This document shows positions 31,584 through 43,947 of a DNA stretch of 44,149 nt, piece by piece. Positions within the stretch are counted from its first letter, which is position 1. Each line of letters opens with the position of its first letter. Source of the DNA: Astrobacterium formosum. GTDB lineage: Bacteria > Pseudomonadota > Alphaproteobacteria > Rhizobiales > Xanthobacteraceae. The DNA is taken from positions 1 to 44,149 of the forward strand of contig JAVDCA010000039.1 in assembly GCA_030848545.1 (NCBI GenBank), given 5' to 3'. The position numbers were made by a program, and so were the translations under genes. The notes under the pieces are model-generated. The model did not search any database. It had not been told where the DNA came from and saw only the letters and a program-made list of their open reading frames with translations.

Positions 31584-32642
31584 ATGGCGTCGCAAACTGA
31601 ATACACCCAGAAGGTCGTCAAGATTCCCGAAGCCGACCTGCATCGGCGCGTCCACGATATGCTGACGGCGGCGGGTGCGAGCGAGGAGTCCGCCGAGGCC
31701 TGCACCCGCGCGCTCGTCTACGCGTCGCGCGTCGGGCTCGATTCGCACGGCGTGCGGCTGACGCCGCATTACTGCGCCATGCTCAAATCGGGCCGCATCA
31801 AGAAGAACCCGAAGCTCACGGTCGAAACCACCGGGCCGGCGACCGCGATGCTCAGCGCCGACGACGGCCTCGGCCATTACGCCGCCTACGCGGCCATGGA
31901 CAAGGCGTGCGAACTCGCCGCTGCCACCGGGCTCGGCGCCTGCGCGGTCACCCACTCGACCCATTACGGTGCCGCGAGCTCCTATGCGGTCGTCGGCGCC
32001 GAAAAAGGATTCATTTCGTTTTCGACCACCAACACCGACAAGCTCGTCACCCTGCATGGATCGGCGCGCTCGTTCCACGGCACCAACCCGTTGTGCGTCG
32101 CCGCGCCGGTGCCGGGGCAGAAGCCGTGGCTGATGGACTTCGCCACCTCGGCCTTCGCATTCAACAAGATCAGGCTCGCGAGCGCGCTCGGCATGACGCT
32201 GCCGGAAGGCATCGCCGCCGACGAGGCGGGCGAACTGACGACCGATCCGGCCAAGACCCGGATGCTGCTGCCGATCGGCGGGCCGGATTTCGGCTACAAG
32301 GGTGCGGCGCTCGGCGGGCTGGCGACGCTGTTGTCGGCGATTTTGACCGGCACCACCCTCGACCATCTCATGATCTCCATGTTCCACGCCGACGACGTCA
32401 CGACGCCGCGCAATCTGGGACATTTCCTGCTCGCCATCGACCCGGCCCGCTTCGTCGGCCGCGCCGCCTACGGGGAGGCGATCACGCGCTATCTCGCCGA
32501 TCTGCGCACGGTCGCGACCCGGCCGGGGGAGACCGTGCTCGCCCCCGGTGACCGCGAATGGGCGAACGAGAAGGTGCGCCAACAGGAAGGACTGCCGATC
32601 GATCTCGAGACGGCGGCATTCCTGCGCTTCGCCGCCGGCTGA
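31584..32642 (+). CDS. Malate/L-lactate dehydrogenase family oxidoreductase
   Basis: 352 aa of the Ldh_2 family (malate, ureidoglycolate, sulfolactate, 2,3-diketogulonate dehydrogenases), a fold distinct from classical LDH. Motifs: SRVGLDSHGVRLTPHY near the N-terminus, THSTHYGAASSYAV with the catalytic His, FHGTNPLCVAAP for NAD(P), and FGYKGAALGGLATLLSAILTG. It reduces a 2-keto acid or oxidises the hydroxy acid. GGGAGG stands 6 nt before ATG 31584. Likely co-transcribed with iclR; probable last step in handling the acid taken up by the TRAP system. Confidence 0.9.
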   Translation: MASQTEYTQKVVKIPEADLHRRVHDMLTAAGASEESAEACTRALVYASRVGLDSHGVRLTPHYCAMLKSGRIKKNPKLTVETTGPATAMLSADDGLGHYAAYAAMDKACELAAATGLGACAVTHSTHYGAASSYAVVGAEKGFISFSTTNTDKLVTLHGSARSFHGTNPLCVAAPVPGQKPWLMDFATSAFAFNKIRLASALGMTLPEGIAADEAGELTTDPAKTRMLLPIGGPDFGYKGAALGGLATLLSAILTGTTLDHLMISMFHADDVTTPRNLGHFLLAIDPARFVGRAAYGEAITRYLADLRTVATRPGETVLAPGDREWANEKVRQQEGLPIDLETAAFLRFAAG

Positions 32643-32777
32643 CCAGGTCGGCTCTCCGGTCCGGCATTCCCCTGCGACAGGCCACGTGAAGTGGGCCGGT
32701 GTGCCCGCGCGCGCGGCGAAAAAACTGTGACCCGGAGCCGATAAGGCTCTGGTCACGGCGACCTATTAGCCGCATAG

Positions 32778-32798
32778 TTGTATCCGTAAAATATACAA
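32778..32798. promoter_or_regulatory. AT-rich inverted repeat upstream of the patatin operon
   Basis: TTGTAT (32778-32783) and ATACAA (32793-32798) lie in the only AT-rich patch of the 182-bp gap, 26 bp before the patatin ATG. It may be an operator or part of the promoter (AAATATACAAT). Weak call. Confidence 0.35.
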
Positions 32799-32824
32799 TC
32801 GCATCTTGGGCCGGGAGGACTTCC

Positions 32825-33961
32825 ATGTCAGACGAGCCCGTCACGCGCATTCCATCCGATCAAGGTGCCGCGCCGCCCGAGGACGGCATCGCGCTCTGCC
32901 TCTCAGGCGGCGGCTACCGCGCCATGGTGTTTCATATCGGCGCCCTGTGGCGGCTCTACGAGACCGGACTGCTCGGCACCATCAAGCGGATATCGACCGT
33001 TTCCGGCGGTTCGATCACCGGCGGCATGCTCGGCCTCGCGTGGCGGAAGTTGAGCTTCGATCCGGCGCGGCTGAAGGACGATTTCGTGCCGCATGTGGTC
33101 ATGCCGCTGCGGCGGCTCGCCGGCGAAACCATCGATGCCGATGCCATCATCATCGGCAGCATCCTGCCGGGGCGCATCAGCGACCGTGTCGCCGGCGCCT
33201 ACGATGCGCACCTGTTCAATGGCGCCACCCTGCAGGACCTGCCGGACGCGCCGCGCTTCGTCATCAATGCCACCAATGTGCAGTCGGGCGTGCTGTGGCG
33301 GTTCTCCAAGCCCTATATGCGCGACTATCGGGTCGGCGAGGTGAAGCGGCCGACGGTGCCGCTGGCGCAGGCGGTCGCGGCCTCGTCCGCGTTCCCGCCG
33401 GTGTTGTCGCCGTTCGAACTGCGGCTCGATCCCGCAAGCTTCACGCCGGGCAGCGGCAAGGACCTGCAGCGCGAGCCTTTCACCACCAAGGTCATGCTCA
33501 CGGACGGCGGCGTCTACGACAATCTCGGTCTCGAAACCGCCTGGAAGCGCTACAAGACCATTCTGGTCAGCGACGCCGGCGGCCAGATGGCGGCGGAGGA
33601 AGAACCGAAGTCCGATTGGGCGCGCCATTCCTATCGGGTCCTCAATCTCGTTGACAATCAGGTGCGCTCGCTGCGCAAGCGCCAGGCGATCGATGCCTTC
33701 AAGTCGAAAGTGCGTTCCGGCGCCTATTGGGGCATCCGCACCAACATCGCCGATTATGAACTCGCGAGCGCACTCGTGTGCCCGTTCGATCGCACGATGG
33801 CGCTCGCGGAGACGCCGACCCGGCTCAAGCGCATGGACGCCCGCCTGCAGGAGCGGCTGATCAACTGGGGCTATGCGGTGTGCGACGCCGCGCTGCGTCG
33901 CCATGTGGAGGCGAGCCTGGGGCCCAAACCGCAATTCCCCTATCCGGCATCGCCGATCTGA
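32825..33961 (+). CDS. Patatin-like phospholipase
   Basis: 378 aa, no signal peptide, so cytoplasmic. The oxyanion loop is LSGGGYRAMVFHIGAL (residues 26-41), the nucleophile Ser63 lies in TVSGGSITGG, and the catalytic Asp is in MLTDGGVYDNLGLE. This Ser-Asp dyad cleaves membrane phospholipids. Patatin effectors such as CapV kill infected cells in CBASS. Here it is the first gene of a three-gene operon, with the protease 10 bp downstream and the MBL-fold protein third. GGGAGGA precedes ATG 32825. In-frame sequence upstream to 32699 lacks conserved residues. Whether it is switched on by the protease is an open, attractive possibility. Confidence 0.88.
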   Translation: MSDEPVTRIPSDQGAAPPEDGIALCLSGGGYRAMVFHIGALWRLYETGLLGTIKRISTVSGGSITGGMLGLAWRKLSFDPARLKDDFVPHVVMPLRRLAGETIDADAIIIGSILPGRISDRVAGAYDAHLFNGATLQDLPDAPRFVINATNVQSGVLWRFSKPYMRDYRVGEVKRPTVPLAQAVAASSAFPPVLSPFELRLDPASFTPGSGKDLQREPFTTKVMLTDGGVYDNLGLETAWKRYKTILVSDAGGQMAAEEEPKSDWARHSYRVLNLVDNQVRSLRKRQAIDAFKSKVRSGAYWGIRTNIADYELASALVCPFDRTMALAETPTRLKRMDARLQERLINWGYAVCDAALRRHVEASLGPKPQFPYPASPI

Positions 33962-33971
33962 GGCCATCGTC

Positions 33972-36095
33972 ATGACGCGGCAGCCGGCGAAGCGATCTGG
34001 CAAGCGACTTGGCAAGCAACCTGGCAAGCAACCTGGCAAGCGACCCACCAAGCAACCTGCGAAGCGAGGGACGAAGCGACCCGCATCCGGCGCCGTCGCT
34101 CGCGGTCGCGGCGGCCCCGATGGCGATGAACCCCAGGGCGTCGACCGGTTTCCGATTCCGCCGGAACTCGTCGAGCACATCCTGCTCGGCCCCACCGACG
34201 ACCGCCGCGTGCTGCAGGATTCGCCGGTCCTCGGCGACGTGTGGCTCGCCTATGCGGCCGATCCGGCCGGCCGCACGGACCTCCTGATCACGCCACACCG
34301 CGACCGGACACCCGGCCGGGTGGCGGAGCGCATCACGCGCGGCAGGACGACCATGGCCAAACGCAAGGGGGAGGCCGGGCCGTCGCGATCCAAGATCGCC
34401 TATCTGCAGGGCATCGTCGCGGCCGAACTCACCTTCGAGGAGATGCTTGTTGTCCTGGTGCCGCTGACCCAGTGGTGGAGTGCGCGCGACGAGCAGACGA
34501 AGGCCGAAATGGCGAGCCGGCAGGATTTTTGGGAGAAGATCAGAAATCTGCTCGCCCCGAACGAGTTCCAGAGGGTGAAGCGGCGCCTCCAGGGGAGCCA
34601 GGAGGCCGCCGACAGCGAGCCGGTCACTTCGCTGCAACGCTATGTCGCGCTGGCCGGCCTGATCCTGTGGGCGGGCCGGCAAAAGCAGCCGGACGGCGTC
34701 GGCGCCGACGACCGGCCGTCGCCCATCGGTGTCGACGAGGCGTTGCGACGCTACGAGCATTTCATCCCCGACATCGTCGAGGGGATTCGCGAGCTCTATC
34801 GCGACATCGCCGCCGATACCGCCGTGATCGCGGCGCAGACGCCACCGGACCGGCGCGCCGTGGACGAGCGTGAAACCGCGCTGATCTTCCAGATCTCGCT
34901 CAACCGCCGCGCCTCCTTCGCGCTCGATCGCTCGGTGCCGTCGGTCAAGGGAGACGCGGCGAGCAACCTGTTCAAGGTCGATTGCAGCCGGATCGTCTGG
35001 GCGGTGCTCGACAGCGGCATCCAGGGCGACCACCCGGCTTTCGCGCGCCCCGATGACAAAGGACACCTGAAATCGCGCGTGCGCCGGACTTTCGACTTCA
35101 CCCGCATCCGCGACCTCCTGAGCAGCGGCAATTCCAGCCTGGACAGGGATGCGATCGCGACGGCGACGGGGCTGGCGACGGACGACATCGATACGCGCCT
35201 GAAGGCGATCGCCGCCGATGTCGATGACGGACGCCCGACCGACTGGGACAAGGTCGAGGACCTGATCACGCTGAAGTCCTGGTCGCAGCCGAAGAAAGAC
35301 CGGCCGCCGCGGCCCGCCAACCCGCACGGTACCCACGTGGCCGGCATCATCGGTGGCAGGGCCGGCGAGGACGATCCCGGCCACGAGCCCGGCGGTATGT
35401 GCCCGGACATCGGCCTGTACGACTTCCGCGTCCTGAGCAGGTCCCTCGCCGAAACCGAATTCGCCATCATGGCGGCGCTGCAGTACATCCGTTATCTCAA
35501 CGAACGCCAGAGCTACGTCATCGTTCACGGCGCCAATCTGAGCCTGTCGATCCCGCACAGCGTGCGCAACTACGCCTGCGGACGCACACCCATCTGCGTC
35601 GAATGCGAGCGGCTGGTCGACGCCGGCGTCGTCGTGGTCGCCGCCGCCGGCAATCGCGGCTACCAACACTTCCGCACCGACGAGGGCACGTTCGAGAGCT
35701 ACGCCGCCTTCTCGATCACCGATCCGGGCAATGGCGACGGCGTCATCACGGTCGGCGCCACCCACGGCAGCTGGCCGCACACCTACGGGGTCAGCTTCTT
35801 CTCCAGCCGCGGGCCGACCGGCGACGGCCGCATCAAGCCGGACCTGGTGGCGCCCGGCGAGAAGATCAGATCGGCGGTGCTCGACGACGAATGGGGCACG
35901 GAGTCCGGCACCAGCATGGCGGCGCCGCATGTGAGCGGCGCTGCCGCCATGCTGCTCGCCCGTTATCCGGAACTGGTCGGCCAGCCGCGCCGCGTCAAGC
36001 GGCTCCTGTGCGAGAACGCCACCGATCTCGGCCGCGAGCGGACTTTTCAGGGGGCCGGCATGCTCGACGTGCTGCGCGCCTTCCAGGCGATCTGA
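33972..36095 (+). CDS. Subtilisin-like (S8) serine protease with lysine-rich N-tail
   Basis: 707 aa, cytoplasmic by lack of a signal peptide, which is unusual for subtilases. Residues 1-45 are a Lys/Arg/Gly/Pro tail from a 12-bp repeat, possibly nucleic-acid or membrane binding. Residues 45-335 form an unassigned region (RFPIPPELVEHILLG, mostly helical after 130). The S8 domain follows with catalytic Asp347 (AVLDSGI), His452 (HGTHVAGIIGG) and Ser648 (GTSMAAPHVSG), plus oxyanion Asn in VVAAAGNRG. A long insert lies between Asp and His, and a Cys-containing loop (YACGRTPICVEC) may bind metal. It sits between the patatin and MBL genes. Role unknown; regulated proteolysis of its partner is inferred. 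Confidence 0.87.
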   Translation: MTRQPAKRSGKRLGKQPGKQPGKRPTKQPAKRGTKRPASGAVARGRGGPDGDEPQGVDRFPIPPELVEHILLGPTDDRRVLQDSPVLGDVWLAYAADPAGRTDLLITPHRDRTPGRVAERITRGRTTMAKRKGEAGPSRSKIAYLQGIVAAELTFEEMLVVLVPLTQWWSARDEQTKAEMASRQDFWEKIRNLLAPNEFQRVKRRLQGSQEAADSEPVTSLQRYVALAGLILWAGRQKQPDGVGADDRPSPIGVDEALRRYEHFIPDIVEGIRELYRDIAADTAVIAAQTPPDRRAVDERETALIFQISLNRRASFALDRSVPSVKGDAASNLFKVDCSRIVWAVLDSGIQGDHPAFARPDDKGHLKSRVRRTFDFTRIRDLLSSGNSSLDRDAIATATGLATDDIDTRLKAIAADVDDGRPTDWDKVEDLITLKSWSQPKKDRPPRPANPHGTHVAGIIGGRAGEDDPGHEPGGMCPDIGLYDFRVLSRSLAETEFAIMAALQYIRYLNERQSYVIVHGANLSLSIPHSVRNYACGRTPICVECERLVDAGVVVVAAAGNRGYQHFRTDEGTFESYAAFSITDPGNGDGVITVGATHGSWPHTYGVSFFSSRGPTGDGRIKPDLVAPGEKIRSAVLDDEWGTESGTSMAAPHVSGAAAMLLARYPELVGQPRRVKRLLCENATDLGRERTFQGAGMLDVLRAFQAI
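33994..34077 (+). repeat. Seven 12-bp tandem repeats inside the protease gene
   Basis: Units such as AACCTGGCAAGC repeat seven times with drift, each encoding about [KN/D]-[LP]-[GT]-K. They make the basic N-terminal tail of the protease. Being a multiple of 3, copy number can change without frameshift. Confidence 0.8.
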
Positions 36096-36139
36096 TCAAG
36101 CAGCGCACGCGCCGCCGGCGACGAGCAGGGGAGGACGAC

Positions 36140-37468
36140 ATGCCGTTCAGACTGGACGTGTTGCGTGCCCGCAAGGGCGACTGCCTGATGCTGCATTTCG
36201 GCACGAAGGATGACCCGCGCCTGATGCTGATCGACGGCGGACCCGCGAAGGTCTACGGGCCGTTCCTGGCGCCGCGGCTCGAAGCGGTCCACGCGGCGCG
36301 ATGCCTCGATGAGGACGCCCCGCTGCCGGTCGAGGTGGTGATGGTCAGCCATATCGACGACGACCACATCAAGGGCATTCTCGATCTGACCCGGGATCAG
36401 CTCGCGCAGCCGAAGACGCGCCTGCGCGTCGCCAGCCTGTGGCACAATTCGTTCGACGATCTCCTCAAGACCAGGCCGACCGAGCTCACCGCCCAGTTCG
36501 GCGCCGCCTCGTTCGGCGCCGGCGCCGGTGATCCGGCCCGCGGTGGCGACGCCGCGAGCATCCTCGCCAGCATCGGGCGATCGGCCGAAAGCGGCGAGGT
36601 CGATGCGGAGACCGAGGACCAGGCCCATGCCGCGCTGGTGCTGGCGAGCATTCCCCAGGGCCGCCAGCTGCGCGACGACGCCGAGGTGCTACAATGGCGG
36701 CCGAACCACAAGTTCGGCGGACGCCTGATCCTCGCCCGCGCCGGCGCCAAGCCCGTCACCCTGGGCAAGGCGCTGAAGATCACCGTGATCGGGCCGATGC
36801 AGCCGGAACTCGAAGCCTTGCAGGCCGCGCACGACAAATGGCTGCGCGAGCGTGAGACCGACAAAAAGAAAGAGGCGGCGGCGGCGCTCGCCGCCTATCT
36901 CGACACTTCGGTTCCGAACCTGTCCAGCATCGTCGTCATGGCGGAGCAGGACGGCAAGAAGATGCTTCTGACCGGTGACGCCCGCGGCGACAAGATCCTG
37001 GCGGGAATGGAACTGGTCGGGCTGCTCAAGAAGGGCGGCAAGGTGCACGTGGACATCCTCAAGGTTCCGCACCACGGCAGCGACAACAATCTGGAGCCGG
37101 ATTTCTTCGAGCGCGTCACCGCCGACCATTACGTCTTTTCCGGCGATGGCGAGCACGGCAATCCGGAGCGCGGGACCTTCGAAATGCTGGTCGAGGCCCG
37201 TGGCGAGGACGGCTACAAGGTCCATCTCACCTATCCGGTCGACGAGATCGACACCGCACGGCAGGAGGATTGGGAGAAGGAGCAGGGCAAGGAGGAAAAG
37301 AGAAAGAAGAAAAAACCCTCCACCCAGGTGCGGTCGGACTGGTCCGATGAAGAGCACGGCCTCGCGGCATTCTTCGCGGCCCATCCCGCCCTGGCGGCCA
37401 ATGTGGAGATCGTCCCCGAGAACGGGCCGCACGTCATTGATCTCTCGGGGCCGGTGGCCACCGGCTGA
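36140..37468 (+). CDS. ComEC-type metallo-beta-lactamase-fold hydrolase
   Basis: 442 aa, soluble, no membrane segments, so only the MBL part of ComEC/Rec2-like proteins. Metal motifs: HIDDDH at residues 71-76 (His71, Asp73, Asp75, His76), LLTGDARG (about 277-284) and PHHGSDNN (about 311-318). An insertion with a charged helix (WLRERETDKKKEAAAALAAY) lies before the third strand, and a lysine-rich KKKKP stretch near residue 390. Related proteins are predicted nucleases or hydrolases and often sit beside peptidases in conflict systems. The start has GGGGAGGA upstream. Third gene of the patatin-protease operon, 44 bp after the protease. Confidence 0.85.
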   Translation: MPFRLDVLRARKGDCLMLHFGTKDDPRLMLIDGGPAKVYGPFLAPRLEAVHAARCLDEDAPLPVEVVMVSHIDDDHIKGILDLTRDQLAQPKTRLRVASLWHNSFDDLLKTRPTELTAQFGAASFGAGAGDPARGGDAASILASIGRSAESGEVDAETEDQAHAALVLASIPQGRQLRDDAEVLQWRPNHKFGGRLILARAGAKPVTLGKALKITVIGPMQPELEALQAAHDKWLRERETDKKKEAAAALAAYLDTSVPNLSSIVVMAEQDGKKMLLTGDARGDKILAGMELVGLLKKGGKVHVDILKVPHHGSDNNLEPDFFERVTADHYVFSGDGEHGNPERGTFEMLVEARGEDGYKVHLTYPVDEIDTARQEDWEKEQGKEEKRKKKKPSTQVRSDWSDEEHGLAAFFAAHPALAANVEIVPENGPHVIDLSGPVATG

Positions 37469-37679
37469 CTTCGCAGTCATTCCGGGGCACGAAAGCCAAG
37501 CCGATCACCCGGAGACCGTTAAATCTTTGGGTTGCGCCTCCCGGCGAACGCCACTGCCGGAGGGCGGGTTCCACCCTTGCACCCGGCTTCCCGGTTTCGC
37601 CAGAATAGTGTAGCTGCAAGGGGAGGATTCGCGTTCCGTTCTCTCCCGGAGCGGCCGCCGAGCGAGGACCCGAGCCATC

Positions 37680-39353
37680 ATGCTGACCCGGCTTTCGATC
37701 CGCGACATCGTGCTGATCGATCGGCTCGACATCGACTTTTCGGCCGGGCTCGCGGCACTGACCGGCGAGACCGGGGCCGGCAAGTCGATTCTGCTCGATG
37801 CCTTTGCGCTGGCGCTGGGCACGCGTGGCGATGCCTCGCTGGTGCGGAACGGCGCCGACCAGGGGCAGGTGACGGCGGTGTTCGACATCGCCGACGACCA
37901 CCCGGCGCGCGCCCTGCTGGCGGCGAACGACATCGTCGCCGAAGACGAGTTGATCCTGCGCCGCGTCCAACTGGCCGACGGCCGCACGCGCGCCTTCGTC
38001 AACGACCAGCCGGTCGGCGTCCAGGTCCTGAAGAGCCTGGGCGGGGTGCTGGTCGAGATCCACGGCCAGCACGATGACCGCGCCCTGGTGGACGCGGCGA
38101 CCCATCGCCGCTTGCTCGACGCCTACGGGGGGCTCGAAGCGGACGCCGCCGCCATCGAGGGGTTGTGGGGCGAGCGCCGCCGTGCCGAGGAGGCGGTCGC
38201 GAGCCACCGCGCCGAGGTGGAACGGGCGGCGCGGGAGGCCGACTGGCTGTGCCATGCGGTCGAGGAACTGACCCGGCTCGGACCCGAGCCCGGCGAGGAG
38301 ACGGCGCTGGCGACCCGCCGCACCGCCATGATGCAGATCGAAAAGGTCGCCGAGGACCTTCGTGACGCCCAAGGCGCCATCGCCGGGCAGTCGTCGCCGG
38401 TGCCGGCGCTGGCCGCGGCGGTGCGCCGCCTGGAGCGCCGGCAGGCGCAGGCCCCGGCCCTGATCGAGCCCGCCGTCAAGGCGATCGACGCGGCGCTGGA
38501 GGCGTTGGACGAGGCGCGCGGGCATCTCGATCGCGCGCTCGCCACCGCCGACCACGACCCGCAGGAGTTGGAGCGCATCGAGGAGCGGCTGTTCGCGCTG
38601 CGGGCCGCGGGCAGGAAGTACAACGCCCAGGTCGACGATCTCGCCAAGCTCGCCGAACGCTATGCGGGCGACCTCGCGCTGATCGACGCCGGCGCCGAGC
38701 GCCTCGCCGTGCTGGAGCGGGATGCCGCTGCGGCGGCCTCCCGCTATGCCGCCGCCGCCGCCGCGCTGTCGAAGCGCCGCCATGCGGTCGGCGAACGGCT
38801 CGACAAGGCGATCAACGGCGAGTTGAAGCCGCTCAAGCTCGACCGTGCCAAATTCTCGACCGAAATTTCCTCCGATGCCGCCGCGGCGGGGCCGAACGGC
38901 ATCGACCGTATCGAGTTCTGGGTGCGCACCAATCCGGGCACGCAGCCGGGCCCGATGATGAAGGTCGCGTCCGGCGGCGAACTTGCCCGCTTCCTGCTCG
39001 CCCTGAAGGTCGTGATCGCCGACCGCGGCTCGGCGCCGACGCTCGTCTTCGACGAGATCGACACCGGCGTCGGCGGCGCCGTCGCCGACGCCATCGGGGT
39101 GCGGCTCGCGCGGCTCGGCCGCAAAGTGCAGGTGCTCTCGGTGACGCACGCCCCGCAGGTCGCGGCGCGCGCCGACCATCATTACCTGATCAGCAAGGAC
39201 GCCCTCGACAAGGGCCGCCGGGTGGCGACGCGGGTCGCCGAGCTGCCGGCCGAAAGGCGGCGCGAGGAGATCGCCAGGATGCTCGCCGGTGCCGAGATCA
39301 CCGACGAGGCGAGGGCCGCGGCCGAACGGCTGATCCGTGCGGCGGCGGGGTAG
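37680..39353 (+). CDS. recN: DNA repair protein RecN
   Basis: 557 aa SMC-like ATPase. Walker A is GETGAGKS (residues 29-36); IHGQHDDR is the RecN-type Q-loop region; a long alanine/arginine/glutamate coiled coil spans about 150-370; the signature is VASGGELARFLLALK, Walker B LVFDEIDTGVGG and the His switch SVTHAPQVAA. It tethers broken DNA ends in double-strand break repair. In many alphaproteobacteria recN is preceded by bamD and followed by ligA. Here ligA still follows, but the patatin operon replaces bamD. The 211 bp upstream hold part of a CATTCCGGGG element and no gene. Confidence 0.95.
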   Translation: MLTRLSIRDIVLIDRLDIDFSAGLAALTGETGAGKSILLDAFALALGTRGDASLVRNGADQGQVTAVFDIADDHPARALLAANDIVAEDELILRRVQLADGRTRAFVNDQPVGVQVLKSLGGVLVEIHGQHDDRALVDAATHRRLLDAYGGLEADAAAIEGLWGERRRAEEAVASHRAEVERAAREADWLCHAVEELTRLGPEPGEETALATRRTAMMQIEKVAEDLRDAQGAIAGQSSPVPALAAAVRRLERRQAQAPALIEPAVKAIDAALEALDEARGHLDRALATADHDPQELERIEERLFALRAAGRKYNAQVDDLAKLAERYAGDLALIDAGAERLAVLERDAAAAASRYAAAAAALSKRRHAVGERLDKAINGELKPLKLDRAKFSTEISSDAAAAGPNGIDRIEFWVRTNPGTQPGPMMKVASGGELARFLLALKVVIADRGSAPTLVFDEIDTGVGGAVADAIGVRLARLGRKVQVLSVTHAPQVAARADHHYLISKDALDKGRRVATRVAELPAERRREEIARMLAGAEITDEARAAAERLIRAAAG

Positions 39354-39364
39354 GGGCCCGCCTC

Positions 39365-39631
39365 TTAGCTGATCAGCTTGTCGTAGTCAGCATGAGAGCC
39401 GATCCAGAACCAGATCATTTCGTCGCCGCGGCGTACGCCGAGAGCACGCCAGCCGATTCCGACACGCACCGACCAGACGCCTTCGCCTGCAGCAGGAATC
39501 TCCTTGAACTGCAGGCTGGGATGATGGGGATTGGCCGTCCACAAGGCGTAGGCAGACTGGGCCCTCGCCTGTACGTGATCTGGAAGCTCACGAAAACACG
39601 CCCAGAAATCCGGCGTTGCGCGGGAGTTCAT
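39365..39631 (-). CDS. RelE/ParE-like toxin
   Basis: 88 aa. The pattern FRELPDHVQARAQSAYALW, NPHHPSLQFKEI, WSVRVGIGWRALGVRRGDEMIWFWIGSHADYDKLI is that of small ParE/RelE-superfamily toxins with a terminal GSH-YDKL motif. Target may be ribosome-bound mRNA or gyrase; not decidable here. Its ATG overlaps the antitoxin stop (ATGA), the usual coupled order antitoxin-toxin. The pair lies against the direction of recN and ligA, between them. Confidence 0.85.
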   Translation of the reverse strand: MNSRATPDFWACFRELPDHVQARAQSAYALWTANPHHPSLQFKEIPAAGEGVWSVRVGIGWRALGVRRGDEMIWFWIGSHADYDKLIS

Positions 39632-39849
39632 TTTTCAGTGGGAAAAACGAGCGGCGTGGTCTGGCCCCGCGCATGCTGCTCTTTGGCGCGCCTCGCCAAA
39701 TCCGCGAGCTTGTGTTCGGACCGGGCGAATCGCTCATCCCAGCCGCGCTCAGCCGCCAGTTCGTCCAAAATCAGGGAAGCCATGGCCTCCTGCTTTTCTT
39801 CAGGCTGCACGGCAAGCTCGGCAATAGCCTGTTCCAACAGCTTGTTCAT
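39628..39849 (-). CDS. Antitoxin of the RelE/ParE-like pair
   Basis: 73 aa, acidic N-terminal helix region (LLEQAIAELAVQPEEKQEAMASLILDELAAERGWDERF) and a flexible basic C-terminal tail (RRAKEQHARGQTTPLVF) that would wrap the toxin. Size, gene order and 4-bp overlap with the toxin support the call. It starts at ATG 39849, with an AT-rich promoter-like stretch (AAATATGCTAAT) just upstream, divergent from ligA. Confidence 0.8.
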   Translation of the reverse strand: MNKLLEQAIAELAVQPEEKQEAMASLILDELAAERGWDERFARSEHKLADLARRAKEQHARGQTTPLVFPTEK

Positions 39850-39862
39850 GGGCTACGATTAG

Positions 39863-43734
<3,872 letters not shown>

Positions 43735-43947
43735 GGATCAGGGCGAATGGGAGTCCGATGACGAACGAAAGTCTGCCAAATGCCAACCGGCCGCCTCGCA
43801 CGATTTCCCGCAGATTCCCTCGCCACGTGCCCCAGGCGGGGCGCAGCATGAGCTTTTGCGAATGATGCGACGCAGACCCGTGGCCTGGCGCCGAGCGAGG
43901 CCCTGCAGCGCGCCCGGGGCACGAACCGCAATATCCTGAGACCATTG

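Noticed and set aside
32868-33019. Absence of a strict GxSxG motif taken as a dead patatin
   Set aside because: The SGGSITGG form is normal for this bacterial patatin subfamily, and the DGG Asp motif is intact.
33994-34077. Short regular repeats as a possible CRISPR array
   Set aside because: 12-bp units without spacers, in frame within the protease gene; a coding low-complexity tract.
33861-35930. 689-codon minus-strand open frame
   Set aside because: Antisense to the subtilase gene; no recognisable motif, His/Arg/Asp-rich.
37434-39182. 582-codon minus-strand open frame
   Set aside because: Antisense to recN, which has all ATPase motifs.
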